The notes beneath the pieces were generated by a model that had not been told where the DNA came from, did not search any database, and worked only from the letters and a program-made list of their open reading frames with translations. 64,000 bases of DNA from contig SMSO01000032.1 of NCBI GenBank assembly GCA_004764695.1, forward strand, positions 7,584,668-7,648,667, read 5' to 3'. The DNA comes from Schizochytrium sp. TIO01 (taxonomy: Eukaryota; Sar; Bigyra; Thraustochytrida; Thraustochytriidae). Numbering within the stretch: position 1 is the first letter of the stretch; every line of letters starts with the position of its first letter. A program made the position numbers and the translations under genes. This document shows positions 10,238 to 20,304 of this stretch, in pieces.

Positions 10238-13200
10238 TTACTCTCCTAAATTATGACCTGGATCGAATGTGAAATCTCGCACGAGGATCTTATGTCGAGA
10301 AAACCTGCGCCACATTGTCAGCGGAATCCCAGCATAAAAGTGATCAGGAAGGGCAGATGCTAAGAAATAATTGGCTACTGGACTCAAAACAGACATATGA
10401 GCACGGAGTAACTGATTCGATAGCGGTTGAACAGATGCACTTGACATGTGGTGATGGTTGAAAAACATACCCATTCTTTCTGTCTGGTGTGTTATGTCAC
10501 GAACACCACGACGCTCTGCAATCATTGTGGCAAACAATAATTGAATAATGTGCCCAAGTATGCGCTCAAGCAGGACAGCAAAGACAAGCAGAGCATAACC
10601 AGGTAGTAACTCTTCCTCTTGGATTGTGAATGCCTGCAGTTCAGGATTGTGCTTTTCAAGATACTCGTCTAGAAATTTAAAGCCGGCATTTTCAATTAAA
10701 TGAGTAGTAAATGCGCGAAGATCAAAGAGAGTAAATAGCAGCATGATACAGAAGATATCGAGGCCACTCCATGCATTAACTACTTCTATCATGTTCATGA
10801 GACGTAGTTGCTGTTTTGGAGACCATGGAAAGATCCATACGGCAGCAAGTACTAACACATGAAATAAAGGCATAACAATGACGAATACGAAGAAGCTGAT
10901 GGCCATCAAATGGGGAGGTTCGCCTTCAAGCCCGACATGAAGAACCGCTGATGGGACGTGCAGCACCGAAAACGTTAAATTCTGTGACTCGGGTGGAATG
11001 ACCAGCTTGCCAACTAGTCCAGACCTACGCAAGGTAAATGTTGGCACTGCGATGGCAGATACCAAAATCATCAGCGTCAAAATGAGGAGACTGAACATTA
11101 AAACCTTTCCAACACGAGAGCACCTGTAAAACTCTCCAGGAGTTGGCGAAAAAATATGATTCTGACAGGACTCGGAGCGAAGGGCTTTGTAATATTCCAT
11201 CTGTCTCAGCACTGAGTCCTCGGCAAACGATACATTCTGTTGGGTGTTCTCTTCGTCTTGAGATGACGTTATGTCAAAACGACCCCTAGAATTGTTATTC
11301 AAAAGTACTTCTGGATCTGTGTTGCCTGCATCTAATGAAAAGGACCCTACCAAAGAGCTGAAACGCCTGCGGTATGCTTGACGTTCATTTGTCATCATCT
11401 GGTATGGCGAGTCTGCTTCTGAAAAGAGAGGGTCCGCGAGAAGGGAAGTTGACGCATGGTTCTCTGCGTCTCGAATATTTCTTCTCCTCGAAACGAGCGG
11501 ACTTGATTCCAGCTGCTCTTCGTTTTGAGTAACGTTGAGGTCTGCACTACTTCTGCTCACAGACATTTGTAAGAGGTCGTCTTCAAGTGGTTCAGATTGC
11601 CATTTTTGGTGCTCTTCATCACGGCGCTTTTCTTCCCATGATTTTGCAAACCTATGCACTGCGACATTAGCTTCTCCCATGAGCAATGATAGAATAAAAG
11701 AAAGTGTATACCCATCAATGCCAAATCCAGGCTGTATACCAAAGCTCATGCGAACTCGAAGTTTATGTAGAGGTCGGATAACCAATGGAGCTTTATACCA
11801 CGGGATATATATGGTGCGCTCGAAATAATTTGACAATGAGAGTATAACCAACATGTACAGATTTGCTAGGGATATTTTACCCATTATATCCACCCATGCG
11901 TAGATGCGCCCTCGAAAAGTCTCATCAGCAGGGGCATACCAAAACATTGCCCAAATAAGTACTTTTAAGATCGGCCAGAGAAAGACTGACACAAGCTGAG
12001 CAATGCCGAGGCCAAATGCTTTTGCGCCAAAGAAAACGTGGAGTGTCGTGATTGGACTAAACTCAATAATGTGTTGCTTGACTGTAACATTGTCAAGCCA
12101 AAGATGACCCTCGATCGGAAACAATAAGTCCTCCACCATGGAAATGTACAAATCCTCAAAGGCATCAGTTAAATTTTGATATTCCATTGAGGTTGTAATA
12201 TTGGTTGAGGGCTGGAGGCCATAAGAGAGGTCAATAATATCATTCGCAAATCCATGGTGGGGGGCTCCACCCTTCAGCTGGTCAAAATGTGCAATGGTTG
12301 CAAATGCCGTACCTTTCATAACCCAGAACCCAAGGATACACGCATGGGCTATATTCATTAAAGGGGGGATAGCGTTGATCAAATGGCGCACCCATACTCC
12401 ATGGCGGCTTGTCCGTCGCATGAATGCTCCGTAGAGAGAGTAGTGTCGTCCAAATCGAAAACGAGATGGTAGAGCAATTCCAGGTGAGCCGGGCGTATTT
12501 TGGTTGCCTTCATAAGTAGATGGGTCCAGCAATGCAGTACGAAGAGTGTCTGCCTCGCTATCACCGTCTTCATCAACTGCAACTGCGGCCTCGTCATTTG
12601 ATGAAGATACTTCAACAACGTTGCTTGCAAAGAGCGGGGACTGCATTTCATTTGACCACTCTAGTTGATCTGGGTTATGATGTTTGATCGCGAGGCGACG
12701 AACTAGATTAGCCTCGTGCAACTTCATACCGAAGAGAAGTCCGGCGAAGAGAAATCCCACCATAGCGCTCATTGAAAAGGCAAAACTTGGTCCAGGGAAT
12801 AGACACTGCATTCGGCCGTCATAATTTCGCTGATGTAATATACTTGCTAGAGTAGGCATTTGGTACAAGCAGCTGGTTCCTTGATATGGTTTGCGGAAAC
12901 CCCTAGATAAAGCTGCAATATGTTCGTCTCCAAACAATGGAGATGTTTGCATGAGAAATAGAGTCGTCGCTTGTAGGATGAAAGCTATTGTACAGCACGA
13001 CGTAGCTCCTACGCTGCAATACAGCTGGAAATAAAACTTGCGGGTAATATGTGTAAGAAATCCGCACACCATGCCCATGCATGCAAGGAAAATAGCACAA
13101 ATGAGCAAGGCTTGCGAAGCTGTAGTTCGTGAGCACATTTCCCTTCGAAACTCTGCTGTCATTGGCACCCGGCCATTGTCTAAGGTTGGATTCATCATAG

Positions 13201-13444
13201 GTTGACAGTATGCTTCATAAGACGATCGGGCTAAGCCCGCTTCTGCTGTGCAGGTGATACCAAGCGTCGGCAGATCGTCGCCCCAACGATAACTCGTTGA
13301 AAATATTCCTTCGCCAAACCAGCAGAATCTATCTACGAGCTCAGCGCGGCTAACAAGCCACATTGGAACATAACCGGTTAACACTGTGCAAACAAGCGCA
13401 AAGCCTGTGAAAGCAAGACCTCCAGCCACAAACCCGCGTGCCAT
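10238..13444 (-). CDS. PqiA/LetA-family multi-pass membrane protein with N-terminal four-helix region
   Basis: The frame opens at 13552 on a non-ATG codon; the first ATG is at 13444 and gives 1068 aa. Residues 1-250 form a four-helix membrane region with Cys in its large loop, tetraspan or claudin-like in layout. Two repeated membrane modules follow. Module 1 (about 350-600) carries the signature RGRIYAWVDIMGKISLANLY near 511-530. Module 2 (about 800-1010) carries MIEVVNAWSGLDIFCIMLL near 915-935. These match the conserved 'W-x-hydrophobic-D' segment of paraquat-inducible protein A, which also has two modules. The loops of both modules contain N-glycosylation sequons (NIT, NLT, NVT), so they probably face the ER lumen or cell exterior. 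A Ser/Glu-rich cytosolic linker of about 190 residues joins the modules. Bacterial PqiA and LetA work with MCE-domain lipid-transport proteins. The eukaryotic role is unknown, and lipid transport is inference. Confidence 0.75.
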   Translation of the reverse strand: MARGFVAGGLAFTGFALVCTVLTGYVPMWLVSRAELVDRFCWFGEGIFSTSYRWGDDLPTLGITCTAEAGLARSSYEAYCQPMMNPTLDNGRVPMTAEFRREMCSRTTASQALLICAIFLACMGMVCGFLTHITRKFYFQLYCSVGATSCCTIAFILQATTLFLMQTSPLFGDEHIAALSRGFRKPYQGTSCLYQMPTLASILHQRNYDGRMQCLFPGPSFAFSMSAMVGFLFAGLLFGMKLHEANLVRRLAIKHHNPDQLEWSNEMQSPLFASNVVEVSSSNDEAAVAVDEDGDSEADTLRTALLDPSTYEGNQNTPGSPGIALPSRFRFGRHYSLYGAFMRRTSRHGVWVRHLINAIPPLMNIAHACILGFWVMKGTAFATIAHFDQLKGGAPHHGFANDIIDLSYGLQPSTNITTSMEYQNLTDAFEDLYISMVEDLLFPIEGHLWLDNVTVKQHIIEFSPITTLHVFFGAKAFGLGIAQLVSVFLWPILKVLIWAMFWYAPADETFRGRIYAWVDIMGKISLANLYMLVILSLSNYFERTIYIPWYKAPLVIRPLHKLRVRMSFGIQPGFGIDGYTLSFILSLLMGEANVAVHRFAKSWEEKRRDEEHQKWQSEPLEDDLLQMSVSRSSADLNVTQNEEQLESSPLVSRRRNIRDAENHASTSLLADPLFSEADSPYQMMTNERQAYRRRFSSLVGSFSLDAGNTDPEVLLNNNSRGRFDITSSQDEENTQQNVSFAEDSVLRQMEYYKALRSESCQNHIFSPTPGEFYRCSRVGKVLMFSLLILTLMILVSAIAVPTFTLRRSGLVGKLVIPPESQNLTFSVLHVPSAVLHVGLEGEPPHLMAISFFVFVIVMPLFHVLVLAAVWIFPWSPKQQLRLMNMIEVVNAWSGLDIFCIMLLFTLFDLRAFTTHLIENAGFKFLDEYLEKHNPELQAFTIQEEELLPGYALLVFAVLLERILGHIIQLLFATMIAERRGVRDITHQTERMGMFFNHHHMSSASVQPLSNQLLRAHMSVLSPVANYFLASALPDHFYAGIPLTMWRRFSRHKILVRDFTFDPGHNLGE

Positions 13445-13612
13445 ATTTGCTAAGACAGCTCTAAAACAATGGCGGTAGGGTTTAATCCTGGCAAACACCC
13501 AAAGCTTGCAAGTTTCCCTGTCCCTGCTGAAGCTTTCTCCGCCACCCACCAAGTTGAAGGCGTCGTCGAGTTGGGGTGCGTAGTTCTTCTCACTTCAGCT
13601 CCAACAGAAAGC

Positions 13613-14128
13613 TCAGCTCCTTAAGTAGTCTGCTAATCGCGTCACTCCGTTTCTTTCGTTCAAGACAGGCCTTGGGCCCGTCGCCATGTGGACATGCTCA
13701 GACGTTCTGGATCTACTGTCCCGAAATTCCCAACTATGATCCCGAGGCCTTGTATTCAAGACACAAGAACAACAACAAGCAAGCGAAGCGCAGGCACCTA
13801 AGATGAATACATAGGGAAAATAAGATTCAATCAATTGAGTGTGTAAGACACAGGCGCGGCTACCAAAACAACGAGAGCCTTGGCTCGTGCGAAATAAAGC
13901 TGGTATAAGAGTTGCCAGAGTAACGAGCGCAATCGTGAGAAGTTGTTCAAGAACTTGAAGATCTCGAAGGCAAGGGTAGTAGCAAAGACGATGCGCAAAA
14001 GTAAGCAAAAGTAAGCAAATTGGTGGATGTTGAAGGTTGAAAAAAGCTTCACTCGCTCGAAATTGGCGAAACAGACCCCAAAATGCGCTCTTATAGCAAG
14101 TATCCTTCGTGCGTGAACTAAGGCCCAT
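13613..14128 (-). CDS. Possible small membrane protein
   Basis: This 171-aa frame starts with ATG at 14128. It holds two likely membrane segments (LLTIALVTLATLIPALF and YFPYVFILGACASLACC), followed by a polar tail. Another minus-strand frame (13831-14220) overlaps it with similar hydrophobicity, so at most one is real, or the two are exons of one spliced gene. No family is recognised. It lies just upstream of the PqiA-family gene on the same strand. Confidence 0.3.
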   Translation of the reverse strand: MGLSSRTKDTCYKSAFWGLFRQFRASEAFFNLQHPPICLLLLTFAHRLCYYPCLRDLQVLEQLLTIALVTLATLIPALFRTSQGSRCFGSRACVLHTQLIESYFPYVFILGACASLACCCSCVLNTRPRDHSWEFRDSRSRTSEHVHMATGPRPVLNERNGVTRLADYLRS

Positions 14129-14514
14129 TGGCGTTCAGTCTGATGTACAAGTAGTACTTGGTGCAGGAAACTTTTAGTCTCGGCTATGTTGGGCAAAATC
14201 TTAGGATGCTTCAACATGCAACAATAATGAAGATGTAATAACACTGAAGCAAAAGCTAGAGACCGTTAGAAACTACTGGAGCTGACGTCTTCGCGTACTG
14301 AATTTGTATGTATAACTTAAGGGTGTCTGCTACGACATTGGTTCTGCGGAGTTTATGTCCTCCACAACCTCTCCAAGCTCCACTTATAGAACTCACACGG
14401 CAATTTCTTCTCCAAAGTATGGGTATTTAGTTTTTGAGACATCAATGCTTTCACAAACACAGACTCCCAATCACCGGGAGAGGTGCCGATGCCCCCCGCA
14501 GACTATTGCAACAT

Positions 14515-14552
14515 CTTGAACAGCGGACATTACCTTGAACAGCGGACATTAC
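14515..14552. repeat. 19-bp perfect tandem duplication
   Basis: The unit CTTGAACAGCGGACATTAC occurs twice head to tail with no mismatch (14515-14533 and 14534-14552). Confidence 0.9.
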
Positions 14553-16143
14553 CATAGCTCTCAATAGAATCGTGTACCAATCTTAAGCTGGATCAGTGGA
14601 AAGTTTGATGCTTCACAGCAGAGCAAGAAATCACCCTTTGCTTGGTCTCAGAGCACATAATCTGTGCTTTGCGATCGCAGCGTCAAATGTCGCGGTCCTG
14701 CCTCATCGAGTAGCGCCAGAGCAGCAAGGAGTGCCAGGAGGTCTCGCAAAACGCAGCGATTTTAATCTTGTACTGTGAATTCGTAACTCTCATGGTCTCA
14801 ACATAGAGTTCCCATGAGAATAAGTTCCAAAGCGATGTTAGAGGTCAGAAAGCCTTTGATTCATATAAGTTTTTTCGACTTCTCTCGTTTCGTATTTTGT
14901 ATCTATATCTTGTACTACATAGGTAACTCAAAGTTCATCGTAAGAAGTCATAGTTGGCCAAGAAACTAACTGACAACTTGAGCTCGGACGCTCACTGCTT
15001 CGAATGCAGAGCCTCTTGGCGCTTGAAATAAAATAAATAACGTATGGGCTGCCAGAGGCCGGGCGCTACCACGTCCAACATGGTTTCCGAATGACCCTGT
15101 CAGCTGTAAATGCGCTTTTGAGAGCTATGAATTCGAGCTCATTCTCGGACGGAGATGATAAAAACTGACACAGGACTGATTTTATATAGGCCTACTACGT
15201 GACCTATTTACTTGTTTCTTAAAAATTAAAAAGTAAATATTTATTTAATTTATAAAAATTAAAAATAAATAATAAATAATAAATAATGTTTAATCGAAAA
15301 AAAAATGAAAAAATATATAGGTAAGAAAAGAATTTGGCCAACAAGAAACACATGTGGTGGCAGACTCCACTCGCCTTCGACAACTGTAGCTTCGCAGGTG
15401 CTTGCTTTGGGAGAACCAATGTGGCAGCCGAGACGACTCTTTCTTATCCAAGCTATATAAGCAAAGGTCGCAAAGCATGTGCAGTATGTTGCTCTGAAGG
15501 CGAAATGAACGAACACCTACGCGGTCACACCAAGTCTTGTGCGCGGCAGACTGCCCCCTCTGTTAGGGGTGTCCTATGCGCACATAGCGGAAACCCGCGG
15601 AGTCCTCGAAGCCGTGCCTCAGAACTGATGTTGGTTGCGTTGGTCTCCAGAGCCTACTCCGACGGTGGCAGTGTTGCCAAAGCAAGCTCAGGGTCCTTTG
15701 TGTAGGATGCGAACGATGATTGCCGAAGAACGTGCCTTTGGCTGTCGTGATCGCAGGGCGACTGCAGCGGTGTTCCACTTGGTATTGCATGGAGGGAAGA
15801 ACAGGCTAGTTAAAAGGCAAGTGCTACCGTATTCGTTAGGGAACTGCTAGTTTGCACAGCTGATAGCTGTTCTCTCAATGCCTTCATTCATTCACTCATC
15901 CATTCCTCGGAGACACCACTGCAAATGCACTGTAGATTGCCGAGGGAGGGACGCAGAGCATTGCATCGCACTCGTCCAAGTCCTCGACGTAACGCACGAT
16001 GGAGATAGGTGCCTAGCTAGGAAGGCGGTGGTGTATTTTAGCGGCAGTCTTTGGCTTGGCATCATCGCATCGTCAGTCAGTTTGCATTACATTTGTTACT
16101 TATGGCTGCCATGTAAGAATGAATATACGTTTTGATGGTATCG

Positions 16144-16162
16144 CTCACTCACTCACTCACTG
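16144..16162. repeat. CACT microsatellite
   Basis: About four consecutive copies of the CACT tetranucleotide, about 310 bp upstream of the mitochondrial EF-G ATG. Confidence 0.85.
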
Positions 16163-16228
16163 ACGGCCTAAGACCTTAATATGATGTCTTATTCCATTTT
16201 TTCAATCGAAGAGAAAAAGAAAAAGAGA

Positions 16229-16254
16229 AAATAAATAAATGAATAAATAAATGA
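16229..16254. repeat. AAAT simple repeat
   Basis: An imperfect run of AAAT/GAAT units in the upstream region of the mitochondrial EF-G gene. Confidence 0.8.
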
Positions 16255-16271
16255 GTTTGTTGATAATGCCT

Positions 16272-16303
16272 AAACTAAAGAAACAAAACTAAAGAAACAA
16301 AAA
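16272..16303. repeat. Short tandem duplication, 14-bp unit
   Basis: The unit ACTAAAGAAACAAA is present twice in tandem (16274-16287 and 16288-16301), in the AT-rich upstream region of the mitochondrial EF-G gene. Confidence 0.8.
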
Positions 16304-16471
16304 TATAAAATAAAACTCGGTGAAAAAAATCTGCATTACATTTGCAGTGCATTGGTTGGTGGCGAGTGGTTGAATGAGAGGAAAAGAAATGCAAGAGGTA
16401 CTTCGGTCACTCGCCCATTCTCCTTTCTTCGAGGCGGCGAGCGAAGGTTGATTCGATCGCGTGCAAGCAAA

Positions 16472-18748
16472 ATGTCCGGAGTGCAGGCCTTTGCAGGCCG
16501 CGTCCGCGCCGCGTCTCGCTGGCTGGGATCCTCTCGTTCCCCTCTGCAGACTCCTTTTGAGCAGCATGCGAAGATTGCTTTGGCATGCGGAGGCCTTCAG
16601 TCTCGGGGCTTTGCCAGTGCCAGCTCCGACATCACTGCCCCTGAGAACTTGCGCAACATTGGTATCTCTGCTCACATTGACAGTGGCAAGACCACACTGA
16701 CTGAGCGTATTCTCTTCTACACTGGCCGTATTGGTGCCATCAATGAGGTCAAGGGCAAGGACCCTAGCAAGGGTGCCAAGATGGACAGCATGGAGTTGGA
16801 GCGTGAAAAAGGTATCACAATTCAATCCGCTGCTACATACACCAAGTGGAAAGACACCAACATTAACATTATTGATACTCCTGGCCACGTTGATTTCACC
16901 GTCGAAGTAGAGCGAGCTCTTCGCGTGCTCGATGGTGCCATCATGGTCCTCTGCAGTGTCGGTGGTGTGCAATCGCAAAGTATCACTGTGGATCGTCAAA
17001 TGAAACGTTACGGAGTTCCCCGTGTTGCGTTCATCAACAAGCTTGATCGCATGGGTGCAAACCCTGATCGCGTTTTGGGTGCAATTCGCGAGAAGCTTCG
17101 TCTCAACGCGGCAGCAGTCCAGGTGCCTATTGGTCTTGAGGAGAAGCACGATGGTGTCGTAGACATCATTGATGAGGTCGCCATCACATTCCACGGAGAA
17201 AACGGAGAAATTATCAAGACTGGCCCTGTGCCTGAGAACCTCAAGGAGAGGGTCGCCGCTAGACGCATGGACCTTCTTGAGAGACTCGGAGAGGTTGACG
17301 AGGAGATGGAGGAGTTCTTCCTTATGGAGGAGATGCCCGAGCCTGAGGCTATCAAGGCCGCCATCAGACGTGCGACCATTGCCAACAAGTTTGTGCCGGT
17401 CTTTATGGGCAGTGCTTTCAAGAACAGGGGTGTGCAGCCGCTCCTTGATGGAGTTAACGCATACCTGCCTGGACCCCATGAGATGGACTACAGCTACCTT
17501 GATCTTGATGCAGAGGAGCAGTCAAAGCCTCTTAAGTGCGCTGAGAAGGACCCCCTCGTTGCGCTCGCCTTCAAGCTTGAAGAGTCCCGTTTCGGTCAGC
17601 TTACCTATGTTCGTGTGTACCAAGGTACGCTTAAGCGCGGAATGTTCATTCGCAACTCTACCACCGGAAAGAAGGTCAAGCTCCCGAGAGTCGTTCGCAT
17701 GCACTCCGAGGAGATGGAGGACGTCGAGGCAGTTGGACCTGGTGAGATTGCAGCCCTTTTCGGAGTTGAGTGCAGCTCAGGAGATACTTTCTGCGATGCT
17801 GACATCAAGGACTTTAACCCCTCCATGATGACCATGTATGTCCCTGAACCCGTTGTGAGCCTTGCCATCAAGCCCAAGAACATGGCTGATGCAACTGGTA
17901 ACTTCGGAAAGGCCCTTAACAGATTTATGCGTGAGGACCCTACCTTCCGTGTCAAGGTTGACGAGGAGAGCAAGGAGACCATCATCTCTGGTATGGGAGA
18001 ACTCCACCTCGAGGTGTACTTGGAGCGCATGCGCCGCGAGTACAAGGTAGATACTATTGCTGGCATGCCGCAGGTGAACTACCGTGAGACTATTGCGCAT
18101 CGCGCTGACTTCAACTACCTCCACAAGAAGCAGTCTGGTGGATCTGGACAGTTTGGTCGTGTCGAGGGTTACATTGAGCCTCTCTCCGAGGAGGAGCGCA
18201 AGGATGGTGTTGAGTTCAAGTTTGTAAACCAAATGATCGGAAACTCTATTCCGCCCGAGTACATCTCTGCTGTTGAGAAGGGTTTCCAGGAGTCCATGCA
18301 GAAGGGACCTCTTGTTGGACACCCTCTCGTGGGCATCAAGGTCGTTCTTTTGGATGGTTCTGCTCACTCCGTCGATTCCAACGAGTTGGCTTTCAAGCTT
18401 GCTGCCCGTGGCGCTTTCCGCCAGGCCATGCCCGAGGCAAACCCGGTGGTTCTCGAGCCCATCATGAACGTCGAGATCCAGGTCCCCGAAGAGTACCAGG
18501 GTGCCATCGTTGGTGGAATCAACCGTCGCCGTGGTACGATTCTCGACTCCGACATGGAGGACGATACTGCCACCATCCACTGCGAGGTTCCGCTCAAGGA
18601 GATGTTTGGCTACTCCACCGAGATCCGCTCCTCCACCCAGGCCAAGGGCGAGTTCTCCATGGAGTTCAAGGCTCACCAGCCCATGCCTGCGTACGAAGCC
18701 GAGGAGCTCATGCGCAAGTTCAAGGAGTCTGAGTCCGAGAACAACTAA
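16472..18748 (+). CDS. GFM1: Mitochondrial elongation factor G1
   Basis: The frame is open from 16352, but the first ATG is at 16472, giving 758 aa, close to the 751 aa of human GFM1. Residues 1-50 are rich in Arg, Ala and Ser with few acidic residues, a typical mitochondrial targeting peptide. The GTPase P-loop AHIDSGKTT is at 67-75; Ser in place of the bacterial Ala matches the mEF-G1 form. The G3 motif DTPGH and G4 motif NKLD follow, then EF-G domains II to V to the end. By family, mEF-G1 translocates the mitochondrial ribosome along the mRNA and uses GTP. The coding sequence is richer in GC than the spacers and strongly biased in codon use, as expected for a well-expressed gene. No intron is seen. 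Identification is near certain. Confidence 0.96.
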   Translation: MSGVQAFAGRVRAASRWLGSSRSPLQTPFEQHAKIALACGGLQSRGFASASSDITAPENLRNIGISAHIDSGKTTLTERILFYTGRIGAINEVKGKDPSKGAKMDSMELEREKGITIQSAATYTKWKDTNINIIDTPGHVDFTVEVERALRVLDGAIMVLCSVGGVQSQSITVDRQMKRYGVPRVAFINKLDRMGANPDRVLGAIREKLRLNAAAVQVPIGLEEKHDGVVDIIDEVAITFHGENGEIIKTGPVPENLKERVAARRMDLLERLGEVDEEMEEFFLMEEMPEPEAIKAAIRRATIANKFVPVFMGSAFKNRGVQPLLDGVNAYLPGPHEMDYSYLDLDAEEQSKPLKCAEKDPLVALAFKLEESRFGQLTYVRVYQGTLKRGMFIRNSTTGKKVKLPRVVRMHSEEMEDVEAVGPGEIAALFGVECSSGDTFCDADIKDFNPSMMTMYVPEPVVSLAIKPKNMADATGNFGKALNRFMREDPTFRVKVDEESKETIISGMGELHLEVYLERMRREYKVDTIAGMPQVNYRETIAHRADFNYLHKKQSGGSGQFGRVEGYIEPLSEEERKDGVEFKFVNQMIGNSIPPEYISAVEKGFQESMQKGPLVGHPLVGIKVVLLDGSAHSVDSNELAFKLAARGAFRQAMPEANPVVLEPIMNVEIQVPEEYQGAIVGGINRRRGTILDSDMEDDTATIHCEVPLKEMFGYSTEIRSSTQAKGEFSMEFKAHQPMPAYEAEELMRKFKESESENN

Positions 18749-20304
18749 ATACCAACCCGCCAACAACATATGTAGTAGTCATTGAACTTTCTCTCTCATT
18801 GATTTGTTTGTCAACAGATAATTTCCATTCTTCATGTCACCCTGTTTGATGTTTGTCTTGAATTCTATATGGTTATTGATGGTGTATTTTCCCCCGGTTT
18901 CGGATGCAGTTCTAGTAGAAGTCATTCGATTTTTATCTTGTATTCCTTAGAGCTTTAATTTTCAGCAAATATTGTCTTTATAATCGCAATTATCTGGATT
19001 GAGTTTCTTTTTCTTCACCTTTCATGTACCTTGCCAAAGTGACGGAGTATCGAGGCTTGTTTTACCAAGAGCAGATACATACTATCCTTGCTCTTTTAGC
19101 CAATTACAGAAAGGGGGACTTATTTCTTGCCATCTTGAATTCTAAATACAACCAGCAATCGGAGAGACAGGTGTAGCAATACTACAACTGAATGGAGACA
19201 CTTGCAAGGAACATATCAGCTGCATGATGCTTGAAAGATGTGACTGGCAATGCTCGATTGTGAAGGCTTCAAGCAATATGAAAAATCAAATTACATAAAT
19301 GCCTGCCTCCCTCTCTCCAATTTTAAGTAGCAAAATCTTACAAATATTATCCTGTAGAATTAAGCCTGGGCAATCAGAAATTTATGCATTTCAATTTCAC
19401 TTAGCCTATAGTCTATCCCTCGTAAACAAATGTATAAAGTTACAAACATCCAAATGGTGTCGGTAGTTTTCTAAGTCTTGACGCCGCTCATTTTCAACCC
19501 TAGGAGCGAATATATTTAAACAACAGCATAAACGAATACAATCATCCAGGTATCTCGACTTCTCCACCTATGGGAAGCAGGACGGACCCTTTGGGGTGAA
19601 CGCTCGCAAATTGCACCCTTATCTTCCTGAGACCGTGACTTCCGTAAGCCTTCCCATTCTACACACTTGAAGCAAAAGTTTGCTTCTACTGCACTGCTTT
19701 ACCTTATATCCATCTCCATCAAGTCGTATGTTACGACACCATCATAGCACAATAGTACTAGATGCTTAAGAAAACATGTATGAGATCTTCTTTTCTTTTC
19801 TTTTCTTTCTCCCTAAAGTACTAAATTAAACAACTTTCTCTAATCTACTAAGGGTTCATATAAGTTTCATTAGGGGTTCCGAAGGGAAAAAACTCTCCTG
19901 GGTTTTTAACTTTAAAAAAGAAACTGTATATTTTCTTTTAAAGGTCTATATAGAGAGGTACTTACTTATATGGCCATTCTATGCATCTCTGCCTATAATA
20001 AGAAGTATGAGCACCTGCTTGAATAAAACAGGATTGAAAGAAGAGGACAAAGGAAGGAAGATAAATGAAGAAGGCTTCATTCTCTCAGGCTCGAGATCAA
20101 AACTCCAAACTCGGATAGGACGAGCTCCGATTGGCTGCTTGCAAGCTCTGGGAACAAGGTGGTTCCACCACGGGAAAACCTCACTCTACGTGGACGCCTC
20201 TTGGGAAGCGTCGGGAAAGCGGTGGGGGACGCTCAACGAGCGATATACCCTTCCTTCGTCTAGAACGACCTTGAGGTCTTTGTTTCGTTGCATGATAGAC
20301 GAAG
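18749..20304. other. Intergenic, AT-rich, no gene supported
   Basis: A 1.5-kb spacer between two plus-strand genes. It includes a TTTTC pentanucleotide run (about 19789-19810). The last 200 bp become richer in GC and probably hold the promoter and 5' UTR of the piggyBac-derived gene. Confidence 0.45.
19789..19810. repeat. TTTTC pentanucleotide repeat
   Basis: Four near-perfect CTTTT/TTTTC units in an AT-rich spacer. Confidence 0.85.

Larger units (their letters stand above)
14221..16471. other. Long intergenic region with simple repeats and a GC-richer island
   Basis: About 2.2 kb without a supported gene. It contains a 19-bp tandem duplication (14515-14552), a very AT-rich block (15220-15310), a GC-richer island (about 15340-15850) with short open frames on both strands, and CACT and AAAT simple repeats just before the mitochondrial EF-G gene. 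The island may be a decayed gene or element; I cannot assign it. Confidence 0.4.

Noticed and set aside
13831-14220. Second minus-strand frame overlapping the possible membrane protein
   Set aside because: It overlaps 13613-14128 in another frame, and its ATG is internal. I kept only the frame with the better membrane-helix pattern.
16289-17479. 396-aa minus-strand open frame over the mitochondrial EF-G gene
   Set aside because: It lies antisense to an unambiguous EF-G coding region. It arises because the biased codons of EF-G rarely give stops in the opposite strand, and its composition (His/Leu/Asn-rich) is not protein-like.
17777-18769. 330-aa minus-strand open frame over the mitochondrial EF-G gene
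   Set aside because: Same antisense shadow effect, with no recognisable motif.
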